Shown here: one piece after another, positions 11,770-24,657 of the stretch
How the letters are laid out: every line of letters begins with the position of its first letter
Position numbering within the stretch: the first letter of the stretch is position 1
Source of the DNA: Casuarina equisetifolia
Lineage: Eukaryota; Streptophyta; Magnoliopsida; Fagales; Casuarinaceae
Reading direction: 5' to 3'
Length of the DNA: 64,000 nucleotides
NCBI GenBank assembly: GCA_028551475.1
Contig: CM052360.1
Location: 360,501 to 424,500, forward strand
Notes under the pieces: model-generated
Told to the model about the DNA's origin: nothing
Seen by the model: only the letters and a program-made list of their open reading frames with translations
Database searches by the model: none
Translations under genes and position numbers: made by a program

Positions 11770-13976
11770 CGTTGGCTTTGGTATTATATCTGCTTCTTTC
11801 CCCCAGCCCTTTGGTATCATTCATTTCTCTTTCCCCCTTTTTCTTCCCTCGGTATAGATGTATCTTCTGTTAAAGCATTTGTTCTTAGAAAACTCAGAAA
11901 GCAACAGAGAAACATGTCTGCTTTATGTTGTGTTTAGTGGTGACATCCCAGCAGGGGATAATGCAAGCACTGGTGAAGCTTATTGAGAAAATATGTATGT
12001 CTACCAATGTATTTCTCCAGTTTGTTTGGAAATATCAAAGTGTATTGCCTCCTTTCCTTTCTCTGTCTTCTCCTTTACTCTTCATCTCGTTCTTGATCAA
12101 TACAGGATAGGCTCATTTTCATGCTTATGACTAACGTGGGAGTGACAGTTGTATCTGACACAATGTTTTCTCTTCTAATCTCATGAAAGTATGGCCCCTG
12201 TTAACTTGTGGCCTGCAGTCAAAGACTGCAAATTGATACAGCATCGTGAAGCTATGAGGCAAATGGTCGTGGGAATGTAATGGCGCAGCCGCCTTGTGTT
12301 TACGCTCATGGATTGCGTTAATGTTATCTTACTGTTCTTGTAGATATTATGATCAGTTTTTAGCTAGGGAAATGTCTATCAATCTCAATATTTTATTTGA
12401 TCATGGTAAATCAGACAATAAAAAGTAGTCATTTCCTATCTTGTTACAACTGTAAAGTCATGTACACTTGATTCCATGTCTCTTTAAAGGGATTTACCAA
12501 TCTCTGGAGCCACATAAGCCAGCGAATTCCAAAGCCCATACCTCCGTAGATGGTTTCCACATGGGATGTTCTCTACCTTCCTAAGTGAAAAAGTGAGCCT
12601 GCCCTATATGCATGGATCAATGCATCCAACTTCGAAGTGACTGTCACATATGAAGATTTTTGGATGAAGGATTATGACCATCATGTGACAAGTCTTTGGT
12701 ATCTCTTCACTATATTATATCTTTCCGCTCGTTAAGGATGTATTCATTTTGAAATGAACATGGGTTAATTAAGTCCGGCAATTTCTATCCCAAGCAGCGT
12801 AAATTTTCCAAGTCTTTAATCTCACATTCCTAGAATAGGTGAGCTTTCAGTTTGGAAAGTTATCGGCCACTATTGAGATCCTCATGAAGAATTTTTATTT
12901 TCTTTCTTTTACATCCAACCCACCCTAAATTGGTTATGACAAAATGGGCCGGAGTAACACGTGCAAATGTCTTGTGAATGTCAGTGCCATATGTTTTAGT
13001 AAATGTCTCACAGCATGCTAACTGGTGCCATATCTGTCAATTGTCCTTTCTGCCTTTTGTTCGATTATGAGCACCCGGTTTCAGCCAACTGGTTTCTTTT
13101 CCAGGGCTCTCATCCATTTTGTCATGTCTTTTATCACTTGGAATCCACCAGACCGTCTTTCCACCAAGCGCTGGAGAAAGGACAACATGAGGAACAAAAG
13201 CATGATATGAAAGAGAAACAAAGAGTTATATGGAAACAGACAATGTAGGAGCTCATTGAATCTCCTGAAATAATGACTCAACGGACCAACATAAAGTTTC
13301 CCAGTAATGGGACTTGAAAATACCTACAAAATTTACGCTCCATTCTCCCTAGAAGGACTCTCCAAATGCAGCAGGAATGAAAAATCCAAGAAAGGCGGAG
13401 AGCAGATGAGAAAAAGAAAAAGAAAAAGAAAACCTTTACAAGAAAAGATAAGAAAGCAAAAGTCTCAACGAGTGACTTTGAAAATTATCAAGATCCTCAG
13501 GAGAGAGTGCCCATTTGAAATTTGTATACGAGATTTGGAAGAATGGAAAAGGGAGTGAAAAAGGAGGAGGAGAGAATAAAAAGTTCTAGATGGCGATAAC
13601 CTTATTGCAGAGTTAAAAAAGTGTTCTTTAAAGTATTCCGGTATCGTTGTAGCATGTTAAAAATATTATTGTAGTATTTGCATACATTGCAGAATATTCG
13701 ATTGAATCTTGATGTATATTACATTTTGATAAAGTTCCTTCCGTTTTAATCCGCGGACAGAAGACTAGAGCATAGACCAGAGCATGGCCTTCGCATGCCA
13801 TCCAGAGCTTCTGCTGCATCCATAGCGGCCATCATTCCTGCTCCTTTTCCTTCTCCCGACATACAGATCCGTTGAAATAGAGTGACAAGTGAAAGTGAAA
13901 TACAGTGCACCCCTTTATTATGAGAAGCAAACCAAGATACATTTAGAGCATATAAATATTTCATTCTTTTTGTCTC
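11770..13976. other. Intergenic between convergent PBL kinase (+) and 2-oxoadipate dioxygenase (-)
   Basis: The first few hundred bases are the kinase 3' UTR. The rest holds only short ORFs. One of them (13307-13558) is Lys/Arg-rich because of an AGAAAA repeat tract, and it resembles no protein I know. No RNA gene or transposon termini were seen. Confidence 0.4.
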
Positions 13977-16900
13977 TCATGCAGCTCTCCTGGTCAGCTG
14001 CTCCTGGGATGTGCTCTCAAAGATCTTGTCAGCATTACCAACCTCGAACCCATCTCGCCTGTGGAACTCCTTGACCTGTCCAAGGTTTGAGTGGTTGGTA
14101 GTTGTGAAAAACATGAAGGAAAAGGAGAAAAGGGGAAAAGGATATAGAGATGACAAAGCAAATTCGTGATAATGAATAAGTGGTTTATCATTACTTGTAA
14201 GAATGCTTATTTTCTCCTCAAAACCAGTTTGTAGGGAGATCCATTGCTTCATACATAGAAGATATTGTGCAAGATTTAAGCAGTGTGTATTACATTGTTT
14301 TCAACTTGTCCCTTCGCCCCAAACATGAGGTCCAAGTGCAAGATAAACCTGGGTTTGAGATTATATAAGAAAACCCATTTCTTCTTAAAACTAGCTTGTA
14401 AGTAGGATGGTCATATTTTCATATACAGAGAATACTAGGACAAGATTTAAGCTAATTAAAATGCACACCATTTTCAACATTTTTCTGTTGGCCAAGGGTC
14501 TAAGTTCATGCTTGTTCTTATACTTTTCACTTTTCTGTCACCGATCTCAGAAAATCAAATTTAAACCCAAAATTCCGAATAGTTTTCATAAGAAAACAAA
14601 AGATTTATTACCTCTTCCTCGGGTATATTTTTATACTGAGGCAGCACCAGGCGTTCAGCAAACTCTATGTATGAGCAGGGAACTGTTTCAGTGACCCCAT
14701 CAGAAAATTGGAAGGAAATTGAATCTGCGACGGTTGAACTTTGCAGCAGAAGGCCATCCGGGCTCACTAGTAATAAGAAAGAATCCATAGAATCATCATC
14801 CCCAGCCTTGAAGTTTTAATTAAGATTTTCTCTTGATTAATGAGATGGGAAACCAGTATACCATTGCATAATCTTGTTTTGGAGAAATTTTAGGAGATTG
14901 AAAAGAAAAGGCACACAGAGGTCGCATAACAAACCTTTAAGAACTCCCCCTTCGGAATTCAACTTGAATCCATTGTCTTCAATAAGCTGATTTAGACTCT
15001 TGATATTTCTCAGGTGAGAGTTTAGTTGATGAGTGGATATGGTGGCATGGTTAAGTGCATACCCATTGACCAGAGTCCATGCAGCATATTCACTTTCCCT
15101 AAGTTTCCAGAAATCAAACAGAAGCCCTTCAAAACTGAAAATTAGGTCCTAAATAAAATAAAATAAAATAAAAACTAAGCTTGAATACTTCAAGAGAACC
15201 ATAGAACTGAACGAGAATATGATGTCTGAAGTGATCCTCCTTAATCAGCATAAACATTTGCTCATAAAAACATGGCTATGTACACAGACAGACTACCTTG
15301 CTAACTGTTGGTATTCAGACTGTAGTGGTTTTTTCCATGTTAGAGATCCCATCGCACTTGCAAGAGCTGCATACTTATTTCCACCACTAGATATTTCAAT
15401 GTATTTCCTAATTATATCCTGGATGCAGAAAGAAAATTTAGAACAGCAATGAAACTAATTCATGTACATGAAGTAACTAATATGCTGAGGAAGTATAAAC
15501 AGAAAAAGTCGCACACGAGACAGAAGGCAAGTATCATAGAATGGTGTGTGCATTATGTGACGATCATACATGTGAGACACAGAACATCTTGTATCAAAAA
15601 ATGATGCTCCAATAACTAGATACCTTTGGACAAAGCCATTTAATTGTATCATAACAGGGTCTATCTGACAATGAATTTGAGACAGAGTAGATAACATCAG
15701 CGTGAGATATTATATTCACATGGTTTTGTGAAGGAAGTCTTGATAGACGGAAAAAAGAAGAAGAAGAAGTCAACAGACACCATTTGCAAGAATCATGACA
15801 TTATATTACGTGGCTAAAGATGCAAGATGAAGATTCTTTATTCACCGAGAACAGTTCCCAGGGGGTCACCTGAGTTTGCGAACTCATTTGATTTACGAGA
15901 AGCTCTGATATAAAAATTCTTGGCAGAGGCCCATTGACACCACTACCGCCATCAAGATGGCGAACCTTGGGAGGAGAAAACCACAATGCCCTCAATTTCT
16001 TAGCAGGAAACCTCAACTCCTCCCGTTGCGTATAGCCGAAATCCAGGAAAAATTTAGCCATCGAGTCGATACCATAACCATTTACCTAGTATGTTCCCGA
16101 CAAAAAAATTAAAAAACGAAGTGTAAATTATAACACAAAAGGTAAATTGATCTATCCTAATGCAACAGTTCTAAAGCAAAAAGCTAGGATCATGCTCACT
16201 TTATATGTGCATATTTTTCCTAATCCAGACACATGCTTCTGTATTTAAATAGGGTATTGTATGACAAGATGACCAAAGACATATTCAAAGTTATAATTAG
16301 GGGTAGGGCCTATTAAGAAGCTCTAAGAAGTAATGTTGTATAAACGATGAGCCTTGCATTGGTTCTGCAATTTATAAAATGACAAACTAATTGAATTACT
16401 CCTACTGAAAAAACAGCTTCACCAATAATATGAATTATAATTCGGCATCTGAAAGCATTCAGATAAATAACCATGCATGATATGCTTTTCATGCGATTAG
16501 AAATTGACAACAAACACTTGAGTCTGGTGACAACAGGAATGCGGCAAAACACCAGAGACAAATTATACCCCAAATGTCCTGAACGCAAAATGATCATAGC
16601 AAATTTGTCCACTGTCCGCAGACTGAACCAGCCCCAAGATTGCTTTTGCTGTGGGGTTCCTGTTCAAGTAAACCTTTTCCATGCTTTCCAGCACGCTCCT
16701 AAAGAACGATTCTGCTCCCTGCAACATAGACATTGCGACAAACTTCAAAATGGAACGAAATTTGTAGTCCACGGACTAATCGTTACTGGGTAGTGTCCTG
16801 TTCTAAATCCAAATGCTATTCAGAGAGAAAAACATAACACATACCACTTTCCCGTCATTTTGTTTACATAAAGATCAGAAACACTGACTCAACAAACAAC

Positions 16901-17192
16901 GCCATTTTTTCACGCAGAGAAAGATATCCAGACTTGATCTCACCTGAAAGGAAGATTCCTCGCAATCATTGTTCGATTTGGAGCCGGAAACAACGGAGAG
17001 GCTTCGTCGCTTGGAGCGGATTGAATTCCCGGGGAATGATGATTCCCTAGGGGAAACGAAGCTCCGGGAGATGGATTGAAGAGGAAAGAAAGAAACGGTA
17101 CGAGAAGATCGCAATGATTGGAACACCGGCAACGGAGAGTTGGCCTTGAACGTCGATGAATAGCATAAGGAGAACATGGTGGAAGCTCTCAT
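13977..17192 (-). CDS. 2-oxoadipate dioxygenase/decarboxylase, plastid-targeted (HglS / DUF1338 family)
   Basis: Seven exons on the minus strand: 17192-16944, 16718-16569, 16085-15870, 15418-15297, 15098-14935, 14766-14612 and 14075-13977 (384 aa). The first ~70 residues are Ser/Arg rich without acidic clusters, as in a chloroplast transit peptide. The HglS fold follows, with YDHFAFRTFG (His126), the substrate-pocket region ELRFPAKKLRALWFSPP, LVNGYALNHATIS (His263) and YIEFAERLVLPQ (Glu338). The two His and the Glu are the likely Fe(II) ligands by analogy with bacterial HglS. The enzyme converts 2-oxoadipate to 2-hydroxyglutarate in lysine breakdown. Plant members are Arabidopsis At1g07040 and rice FLO7, the latter needed for normal endosperm starch. 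I chose the ATG at 17192; 17177 (second Met) and 17249 are alternatives in the same frame. It is divergent to the HIR gene. Confidence 0.93.
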
Positions 17193-18779
17193 GGATTGGT
17201 CGATGTATCGAAGGAGAAGTGGCCACTCTATGTAGACAAGCTCTCTCACTTCCCGGCTCTGTAATTGCCGTTTCTCTACGCTTCCAAGGTGCCGCCACGT
17301 AATGTTATTTGTTGGTTAGTTCCCGTGAGAAAACGGAAGTACACGTACGAGGAGAAAACTTGCACGTTTCTACGGGGATTCGGGATCTTACTTATCTACG
17401 TGTCTTTTATGGATTGCGGAAAATGGAACAGTTCCATCATATAGGTTCTCATTCTTACCTCAAATACTTAATACTTAATACTTAGGAGGCCTAAAGTATT
17501 TTTATTTATTTATTTAAATATGTTATTGGGTTTTGTGTATACTTTTTTTTTTCATATAAAGTATTATTAAGTTTAAGGTTCTAAAAAACAAAGTATAATT
17601 AATAATAAGTTTTGATATTTAGTTAAAAGTCTAAAAACTAATTAAAAAAATTAGAGAGTTACGTTCTATTAAAATTTTATTTTAGAAATATTATTTTAAT
17701 ACAAGAATTTTACTTTGCATACAGTTTTTGTCAAATTTTTTAAATAAAATAAATAAATAAATAATTACATAACTGAAGTGAAGAAAAAGAGGTTTGAAAG
17801 GGGGGAATTTGAGGTAATTGTGAGGGGTGAAGAGGAATGGCTTAAATGAGAAACACGGAAAGATTGAAATTTTGATATTTGATATAATACATCTAAAATT
17901 ATTGTCTCTCTTTTGTTTTTTTTTTTTTTTTTTTTGCATGATCAAGTCCCCCTGATAATGAATAAAAAGTACGTTGACCAAACCTTGCAAAACAGGGGTA
18001 GCGACAACATAGCACATTTAATTTGAAAATGTCCTTATTAGAGATAAATCATAGTCTGTTACATCAGATCATGGTTTGTTTACGTAAGAGTTGTTAGGGA
18101 GGTCATGAATCCCCATCAACTTTTTTTAATGGCATATTATTACATAATAAATCTAGCTTTAGAGTGTCCTCTTTTGTTTAACCATCGGATAAGCTTTAGA
18201 ATACGTATACATACCTTTCTGTTCTGGCAAGCAACAAAAGATTCCCACTTTGTCAAGTAAACGCCCATCTCTATCCAATACCAATGCTCAGTCGTATTGC
18301 GAAAGTCAAAAATCCAATTCCCGACTCCATCGTTGTGGTCGTTCAATACTAGTAGCCATTCCGCAGTTCCTTGCATTGAATTGCATTAATGGAGTAATGA
18401 TGGAGAGCAAGTATGCATCGATTTTTTCTGAGAGTTTATGATCAACAAATAGGGTAAAGATACGGATTTTAGGAATTATTTATTCAAGATACTCGTGGAT
18501 CGCTTCACGGTTAAGGCTTCGACATTGCACGTACCGGATTGACCGGATTTTATCAAACGGAGTCTCTGACGGTATAAATGGAGTTTAATGGCCTATAAAA
18601 GCACCGAAACTTCTTGGCAACAGCCAGGGGGCACTTGCTTCGTTCTTGTTGTATTACGCTTCTTCTTCACGCCCGGGATAAAATTTCTTCGGTGCTTCTC
18701 AAAAGACGCGGCCGCTTGACTGCCATATCGTCTTCAACGCGCTTTTTTCACTGTCTTATATAAAGACCGGATAGAACTC
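17193..18779. other. Divergent intergenic region between the HglS-like gene and the HIR gene
   Basis: AT-rich, with a poly-T tract of about 21 at 17914-17934 and ATTT repeats near 17500. A minus-strand ORF at 18140-18376 is not recognisable. Near the HIR side there are two TATA-like boxes, CCTATAAAAG at about 18591 and CTTATATAAAG at about 18756. The second lies ~50 bp before the presumed leader exon. Confidence 0.5.
18754..18768 (+). promoter_or_regulatory. Probable TATA box of the HIR gene
   Basis: TATATAAAG sits ~50 bp upstream of a donor-like AAAG|GTGAGT at 18811/18812. This fits a short non-coding first exon. It is a sequence inference only; no transcript data were available. Confidence 0.45.
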
Positions 18780-18811
18780 TACATTCTCCGAATTGTGCCG
18801 GAGCTTGAAAG

Positions 18812-20767
18812 GTGAGTGAAGAATCTCCGCTTAATCGTTTGCCAATTTTGTTGAATTCAGTGAAGTTTTAACAATTCTTTGATTTCTTTCGGTCATGCAC
18901 GCCGGTGTCGGAGATACCAATGCACCTAGGCAATATTCTTAAGAATTTGCTTTGGTTGTGATGGATTACTGACAGGCTTTTTGCAATTTGTCGATAGGAT
19001 TCTGATCGATGTATTTGCTGCGAACATGTATCTCATTAAATACTATAATTTTGGTTTGTTTGTTCGTGTCGTTTTCATCCTTCTTCCTGATATTTTAATG
19101 GTCGTGTATTTTATTTTCTATGACAACTCAGTCTGAGATATATATATGTATATACACAGAGTCATCTTTATCTGTACGTTCTGGTTGTCAAATATTGTTG
19201 ACCAATTCAGCGTTGAAGTTTGTGCGTTGAGTTGTCCAACTTGAATGGTGCTTAAACTCTAAAACATGCTATTTGATGTAGATTTAATCGGACAGGCTGC
19301 TTCTGTATTGTCTTTTCTGTAGAAGCATTTTGGTCAGTCGAAAACCTTGTACACAATTTGAGATCCAACTTTCTTCTCGAGGTTGCACGTAAACCTATTG
19401 CTCCTCCGTTGTCTTTCCTATGATCTCATCTGTTATTGATATATCGTAATGGAAGGAACTCATATGCGTTTCCATGCTATTTTTTCTTTACCTCTCGTAG
19501 ATTAGGGGATTGACAGATGTTGTACCATCCGGTTTCACAGTTAGACCGGCTTTAGCTTTATGAGTTTCATCATTGAGTGTGACTATTCTTAGCAAATTTC
19601 AGCGCTAGACTGTTTGCTGGTATGGTTGAAACGGCGTTCTGATAGCATTATGGGTTTGCTTCTTTGAAATTTTCTGCTATTGTAACCTTCGTGGAATGGT
19701 GTTCAAAAAATATCTTCTAGTGTTCTTTATCGACTTTTTTTTTTACTAGGTACCTTGATAACATTTAGAATGGCTCCCAGATAATAACTGGCTGCGCTGA
19801 TATCATTGATGACAATATAAGTTTGTTATAAACTGTATATTTGGTCAAGTTTGTTATGACCATTAATTTGATAGGAGGATTTATTTGTGGTGACTTCATT
19901 TTGAAGTGTTTTTCTAAGTCTTATACAACCGTTGTTAACATGTTATATATATTTTTTTCTTTTATGTTGTCTGCTGATGCATATAGTGGACTTTCTTTTT
20001 CCTTCTAATTAGCAATGCCTATGACCAAAGGCAAGCCTAAAACTAAGAATGCTTGGTCCCATTGGTACCTTGGGAAGTGTTTATATCTCTTATTATATAG
20101 CTCTTCTTTCGATTGACTAAAATCAGATCGAAAATTCTTGTCTGGAGGTATCGGTAGGAAAAAGGTGATATCTTTCTCCTTTAAGCATTTTCTTTCCTCT
20201 AAGACTCAGATAATAAGCACAAATGCTAAGATTTTCGGTCTTGTCATCTGGGTAGAAGCCTGTTTAAAGCCTTAACTAAATGTTTTGAGCTTTTGAGCTT
20301 TTGAAATTGTCATTCTTCTTTTGTTACAGTTGGAAATCACTTATTGTACCACTAGTCGAGGAAAGTAGCCTTCGAATACTAAATATTTTGGTTTTCTTGG
20401 AGATTGTAGACAAATAAGGATGTTATTATGTCTGAACTGGATGCAACTAGTTGATTATGGTTGACGGATGTTGTCATGATCGTATTAGAGTTTGTTTTCC
20501 GTTACTTTCACTTGCAACTAATGCTATAATTTTTTGTTTTAAATTTTTATTTTTCATTTTCCAACCATATGGAAACCAATTGAGTCTCCATTTTTCTTTT
20601 TAGGGAGGCATTCATGCAGGTCCAGTAAGGAATTAACAGTTATTGACAATTAAATCTACTAGCGTGCAAACATTTATGTATTTCGGTTGGAGCTTTTAGC
20701 AATTGTGCATGATCAAGATTGCTTTCGCATTGTAATTGATTTCTATAACTGTTTCTATAATTCGTAG
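18812..20767 (+). other. Predicted 5'-leader intron of the HIR gene
   Basis: GTGAGT donor at 18812 and TTCGTAG acceptor at 20765-20767, seven bases before the HIR ATG. The interior is T-rich and without coding potential on the plus strand, as expected for a leader intron. A spliced transcript would be decisive. Confidence 0.55.
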
Positions 20768-20774
20768 ATTAAAG

Positions 20775-23509
20775 ATGGGGCAAATGTTCTGCTGCGTTCA
20801 AGTGGACCAGTCAACTGTAGCTATCAAAGAAACTTTTGGGAAGTTTGACGATGTGCTTGAGCCTGGTTGTCACTGTATGCCTTGGATTGTGGGCAAGAAG
20901 GTAGCTGGCCACCTCTCCTTGCGTGTGCAGCAGCTGGATGTTCGATGTGAAACAAAGACAAAGGTCTGTTGCATATATTTTTTGGTTTCCCTCTTCTTTC
21001 AGAAGTCTGTCTTTCTTCTTGGGATTCCAACAGAACATGCTTATGTACTGTTACACGAGTGCATCATATACTTATCCTAAGTATCATTTATTTTTAGATT
21101 CTAGCACTAGAATGAAAAGCATCATATACTTGGGAAATTGTGGTAGAACACGTTAGATTTTGGATTACCTTAACCACCTTAGCAGCAGAGTCCGCAGGCT
21201 TGCTGGAATTCTTGTCACAACAACACATACCATTAAACCCCAAGAGAACATGTAATACGATAAGTTAGCATTCCCAAGAAGTGTTCTGGAATATATCACC
21301 CAGAATGAGTCAAAAAATCATTTACCTGACAATTGAGGTCTTTTAATTCTTTTCAGAGAGTTCAAAGCTTAGGAGTTGGAAACCGACCTAAAGAGAATTA
21401 GTATCAAACAGGCTTTGGAAGAAATGTTTGACTTGTCATGTAGTAATTTGTTCTTGATTTTTGCTGAGTCATGAATGTTTGCGGGACTGATTTGAAAGTT
21501 GGCTTATTTGAGTAAAATTTTTTTGTTAGGCCAGAACAGCATCTGTATGTGTCTCTCTCTCTCTTCTTATATCAAGTTGAAACTATTTATATATTTGAAA
21601 GTGTGATTTGTCAGTTCTGATCTATGGTATCTTGTCAGGATAATGTATTTGTTAATGTTGTTGCTTCTATTCAATACCGAGCCTTAGCCAACAATGCTGC
21701 AGATGCTTACTACAAACTCAGCAATACCAGAGGACAAATCCAATCCTATGTTTTTGATGGTATGGAAGAATGACTTGACCTTTAAGGTTACCATGTTTGT
21801 CTTTCAGTCTTTGCAGTGAATTAACCACATGTCCCGAGGCCCCTTTTCCTCAGAGAGATGTTTTCAAGTAGTCCAGACTTCTTTATAGCTTAACATTGAT
21901 TTCTTACGGTTTATGCTAACACAACCAAAATTTCTTTATTCAGTGAAACAAGTCTTTAAAGATTTTTATTATTGTAGTCTTCTTCACAACTTGCATGAAG
22001 ATCATTGTTATCTGTGCACGGGTCATGCTTTCTTGGACTAGGAAAAAGAGGTATAATATGGAAAAAATAATGTTATATGGTGCTTGAGTCTGTGATCTAA
22101 CATAAGGTATTATGAGGATCAATAAAATGCAAGGAGAAAGTTGAGAAATGTTTTGAATCACTCATGCTGCATTTTCATCTTAAAAATGAAAGATCCAAAT
22201 TTATGTTGGAGAAAGTTCTAGCTCTTCCATTTGCAGATCAGAACTCGGAGAAACTAACATGCTAATGTATGTGTTTAGTTATTAGGGCAAGTGTCCCAAA
22301 GTTGGAGCTGGATTCTGTTTTTGAACAGAAGAATGAAATAGCAAAAGCTGTGGAAGAGGAACTAGAAAAGGTATTTCCCTTTCTGCTAAATTGGTTGGAG
22401 CTATCCAATTTGAATGAACTAAATCTTTTCCATTTTAATATCTTTGAAATTTCTGTGCATAGGCCATGTCAACATATGGGTATGAGATAGTTCAGACTCT
22501 TATTGTGGATATCGAACCAGATGAGCATGTGAAGAGGGCAATGAATGAGATAAATGCTGGTAGGATTTGCATATGTTTTCGAAGTGGATTGTGTCATTCC
22601 CCTTTTCTATTTTAAGATTCTCTTGGCAAAAATAAGTATTAAATTGGACAAATTTCAATTCGAAACATATGGTTGGAACTATCAAAGCAACTCCCTACCA
22701 TATTCTGTAACGAGAGGTTTTCACACGATAATTTTTGTGACGTAATCTGTCTCTCTCCTATTTGTTGTCGTCACTGACTGATTGCGGCATGGTGTTGTGT
22801 AATGAAGTTCTCTTCTACTATCTTCGACTGATGAAGACCCTTTTGGCAAACCCAGAATGGTTCTGATTGGATGTCTAGAAAGTTGACACCTTAAAACTTT
22901 ACCTACCAACTTTTTGTCTGCACTCTATTCTTAATGTCTGGGAGTCTCAGGGAATAGCATTTTACTACAATAGTCCTTAGCTATTGCCAACGTTCGACTG
23001 GATCATTAATTTTGAGATTAGTAGCAGTTTCCATTTGTTAACATTTCTATTACCAAGACATGCACTTGAAGATGAGGCCATGTTGGATTACTTCCGCTTA
23101 TTTATTTAATTTTGTGAAGAATGCTTGATATGCCTTTTAATTTTATTTGACAGCCGCTAGAATGAGGGTAGCAGCAAATGAGAAAGCCGAAGCAGAGAAG
23201 ATATTGCAGATCAAGCGTGCTGAGGGAGATGCCGAGTCCAAATATCTGGCTGGGCTTGGTATAGCTCGGCAGCGTCAGGCCATTGTGGATGGGCTCAGAG
23301 ACAGTGTGCTGGCATTCTCTGTAAATGTCCCTGGAACTACTTCAAAGGATGTCATGGACATGGTCCTGGTGACGCAATACTTTGACACAATGAAAGAAAT
23401 TGGCGCATCCTCTAAGTCGAACTCTGTTTTCATCCCACATGGACCAGGTGCCGTAAAAGACATCGCCACTCAGATTAGAGAAGGCCTTCTTCAAGCAAAT
23501 GCAGCTTAA
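20775..23509 (+). CDS. HIR1: Hypersensitive-induced reaction (HIR) protein, SPFH/Band 7 family
   Basis: Five coding exons: 20775-20963, 21639-21759, 22279-22370, 22463-22559 and 23154-23509 (284 aa, the usual HIR length). The start MGQMFCC offers Gly2 for myristoylation and Cys6/Cys7 for palmitoylation, the known way HIRs attach to plasma-membrane microdomains. The Band 7 core includes [28 protein letters not shown] and IQYRALAN. A long Ala/Glu-rich coiled coil ([20 protein letters not shown]) follows, ending in a GLLQANAA tail. HIR proteins form oligomers that scaffold immune receptors such as RPS2 and promote cell death. A TAG acceptor just before the ATG (20765-20767) and the donor at 18812 indicate a 5'-leader intron of ~1.96 kb, a common site of intron-mediated expression enhancement. 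The symbol reflects the family, not a proven orthologue. Confidence 0.94.
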
Positions 23510-24194
23510 GATTTCTTAAGCTGAGTAAGTATGTTGGAGGGGTGGCTTTTCTGACTTCTGTGTGAAGGGATTGATGCTATTTTCTAAGTCTGTTTGTCTT
23601 CTTCTTCATGTTTCCCTCTTCTTTCTGCTTTTTTAATTGGGTACATATGAAGAGTTGGCAGATGTCTTTACAGCTAAAAAAGTATAGTGTCTATTTGGCG
23701 TCCATCTTGGCCATTGTTGTGGCATATTCTTTCTACTATAAAGTGCAATGTATTTGGGGAATTCGCATTAATTTCTAGCTATTGTCTGGATTTCTTTGAG
23801 AAAAACCAGAAGTTATGCTCATCGAGACTATTTCTTATTTAAGGTTAAAATTGTGGAGAGTATCATGTTGTGCATGACACTGCATCCCACTATCAGCACG
23901 AGTCTGTCTCTGGACAGCCAATTGGCAACACTTAAAAAAGTAAACATTGATCATCATTTTCCTTAGGAATGAATGACATTGCAAAAGACTATCCCCTTTA
24001 CTCATCTTGTGAAAAGAATATTACATCCATTATTCGAAACGAAAGTTATATTTTATCGCTCAACTTGTGCAAAAATTAAATAATATCCGTTGTTAACTTG
24101 TAAACTATCCACACGGTTTGAATTGCTCGTAATAAGGGTTGAGCAATGACTGACATGTGTAAAGGGGCTACCAAAACCACCGGGGGAGTTCAGC

Positions 24195-24233
<39 letters not shown>

Positions 24234-24657
24234 GTAATTAAAAACAGAACGTGGTTACATAATTCGTGTTGCTAACAACACAAAGGATGCTATAGAGCTT
24301 CAGAGATTTACATCAACTACCACCAGCAGCAGACCAATCACATCAACCTCCCTCACCAATTTTCCGTCAAAAAATATCCAGGAATCATAAAATTAAATCT
24401 AAATGGTCCAAATGTAAGCCTCTAGGCTTCGATATTACTATTGGCTTCCGTAATCATCAATAGAGAAAACAGTGTTGTTCTAGGCCCCATCCCGTGTTTT
24501 CCCTAGAAAAGTCACTACATATTACAATAATTGAAGCAGTAACAAGCTAAACCTTTCTTTTGTCGGAAGATCTTCCGCCTGTTCTCAACGACGGCGAGGT
24601 CGTCGAGGTTGACGATCTTCTTGATGTTCCCAGCAGCGCCAAAACCATTTTCGCCCC
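23510..24657. other. 3' flank of the HIR gene, (GA)n repeat and flank of the gag ORF
   Basis: Contains the HIR 3' UTR and a (GA)17 microsatellite at 24196-24229. Beyond it are about 430 bp without protease, integrase or reverse transcriptase similarity on the minus strand, where a normal Copia element would continue after gag. Confidence 0.5.

Noticed and set aside
13307..13558. Lys/Arg-rich small ORF
   Set aside because: Its basic composition comes from an AGAAAA-type repeat. No conserved pattern was seen.
18140..18376. Minus-strand Trp-rich ORF considered as a neprosin-like fragment
   Set aside because: The Trp spacing does not fit neprosin, and there is no flanking exon. Not supportable.
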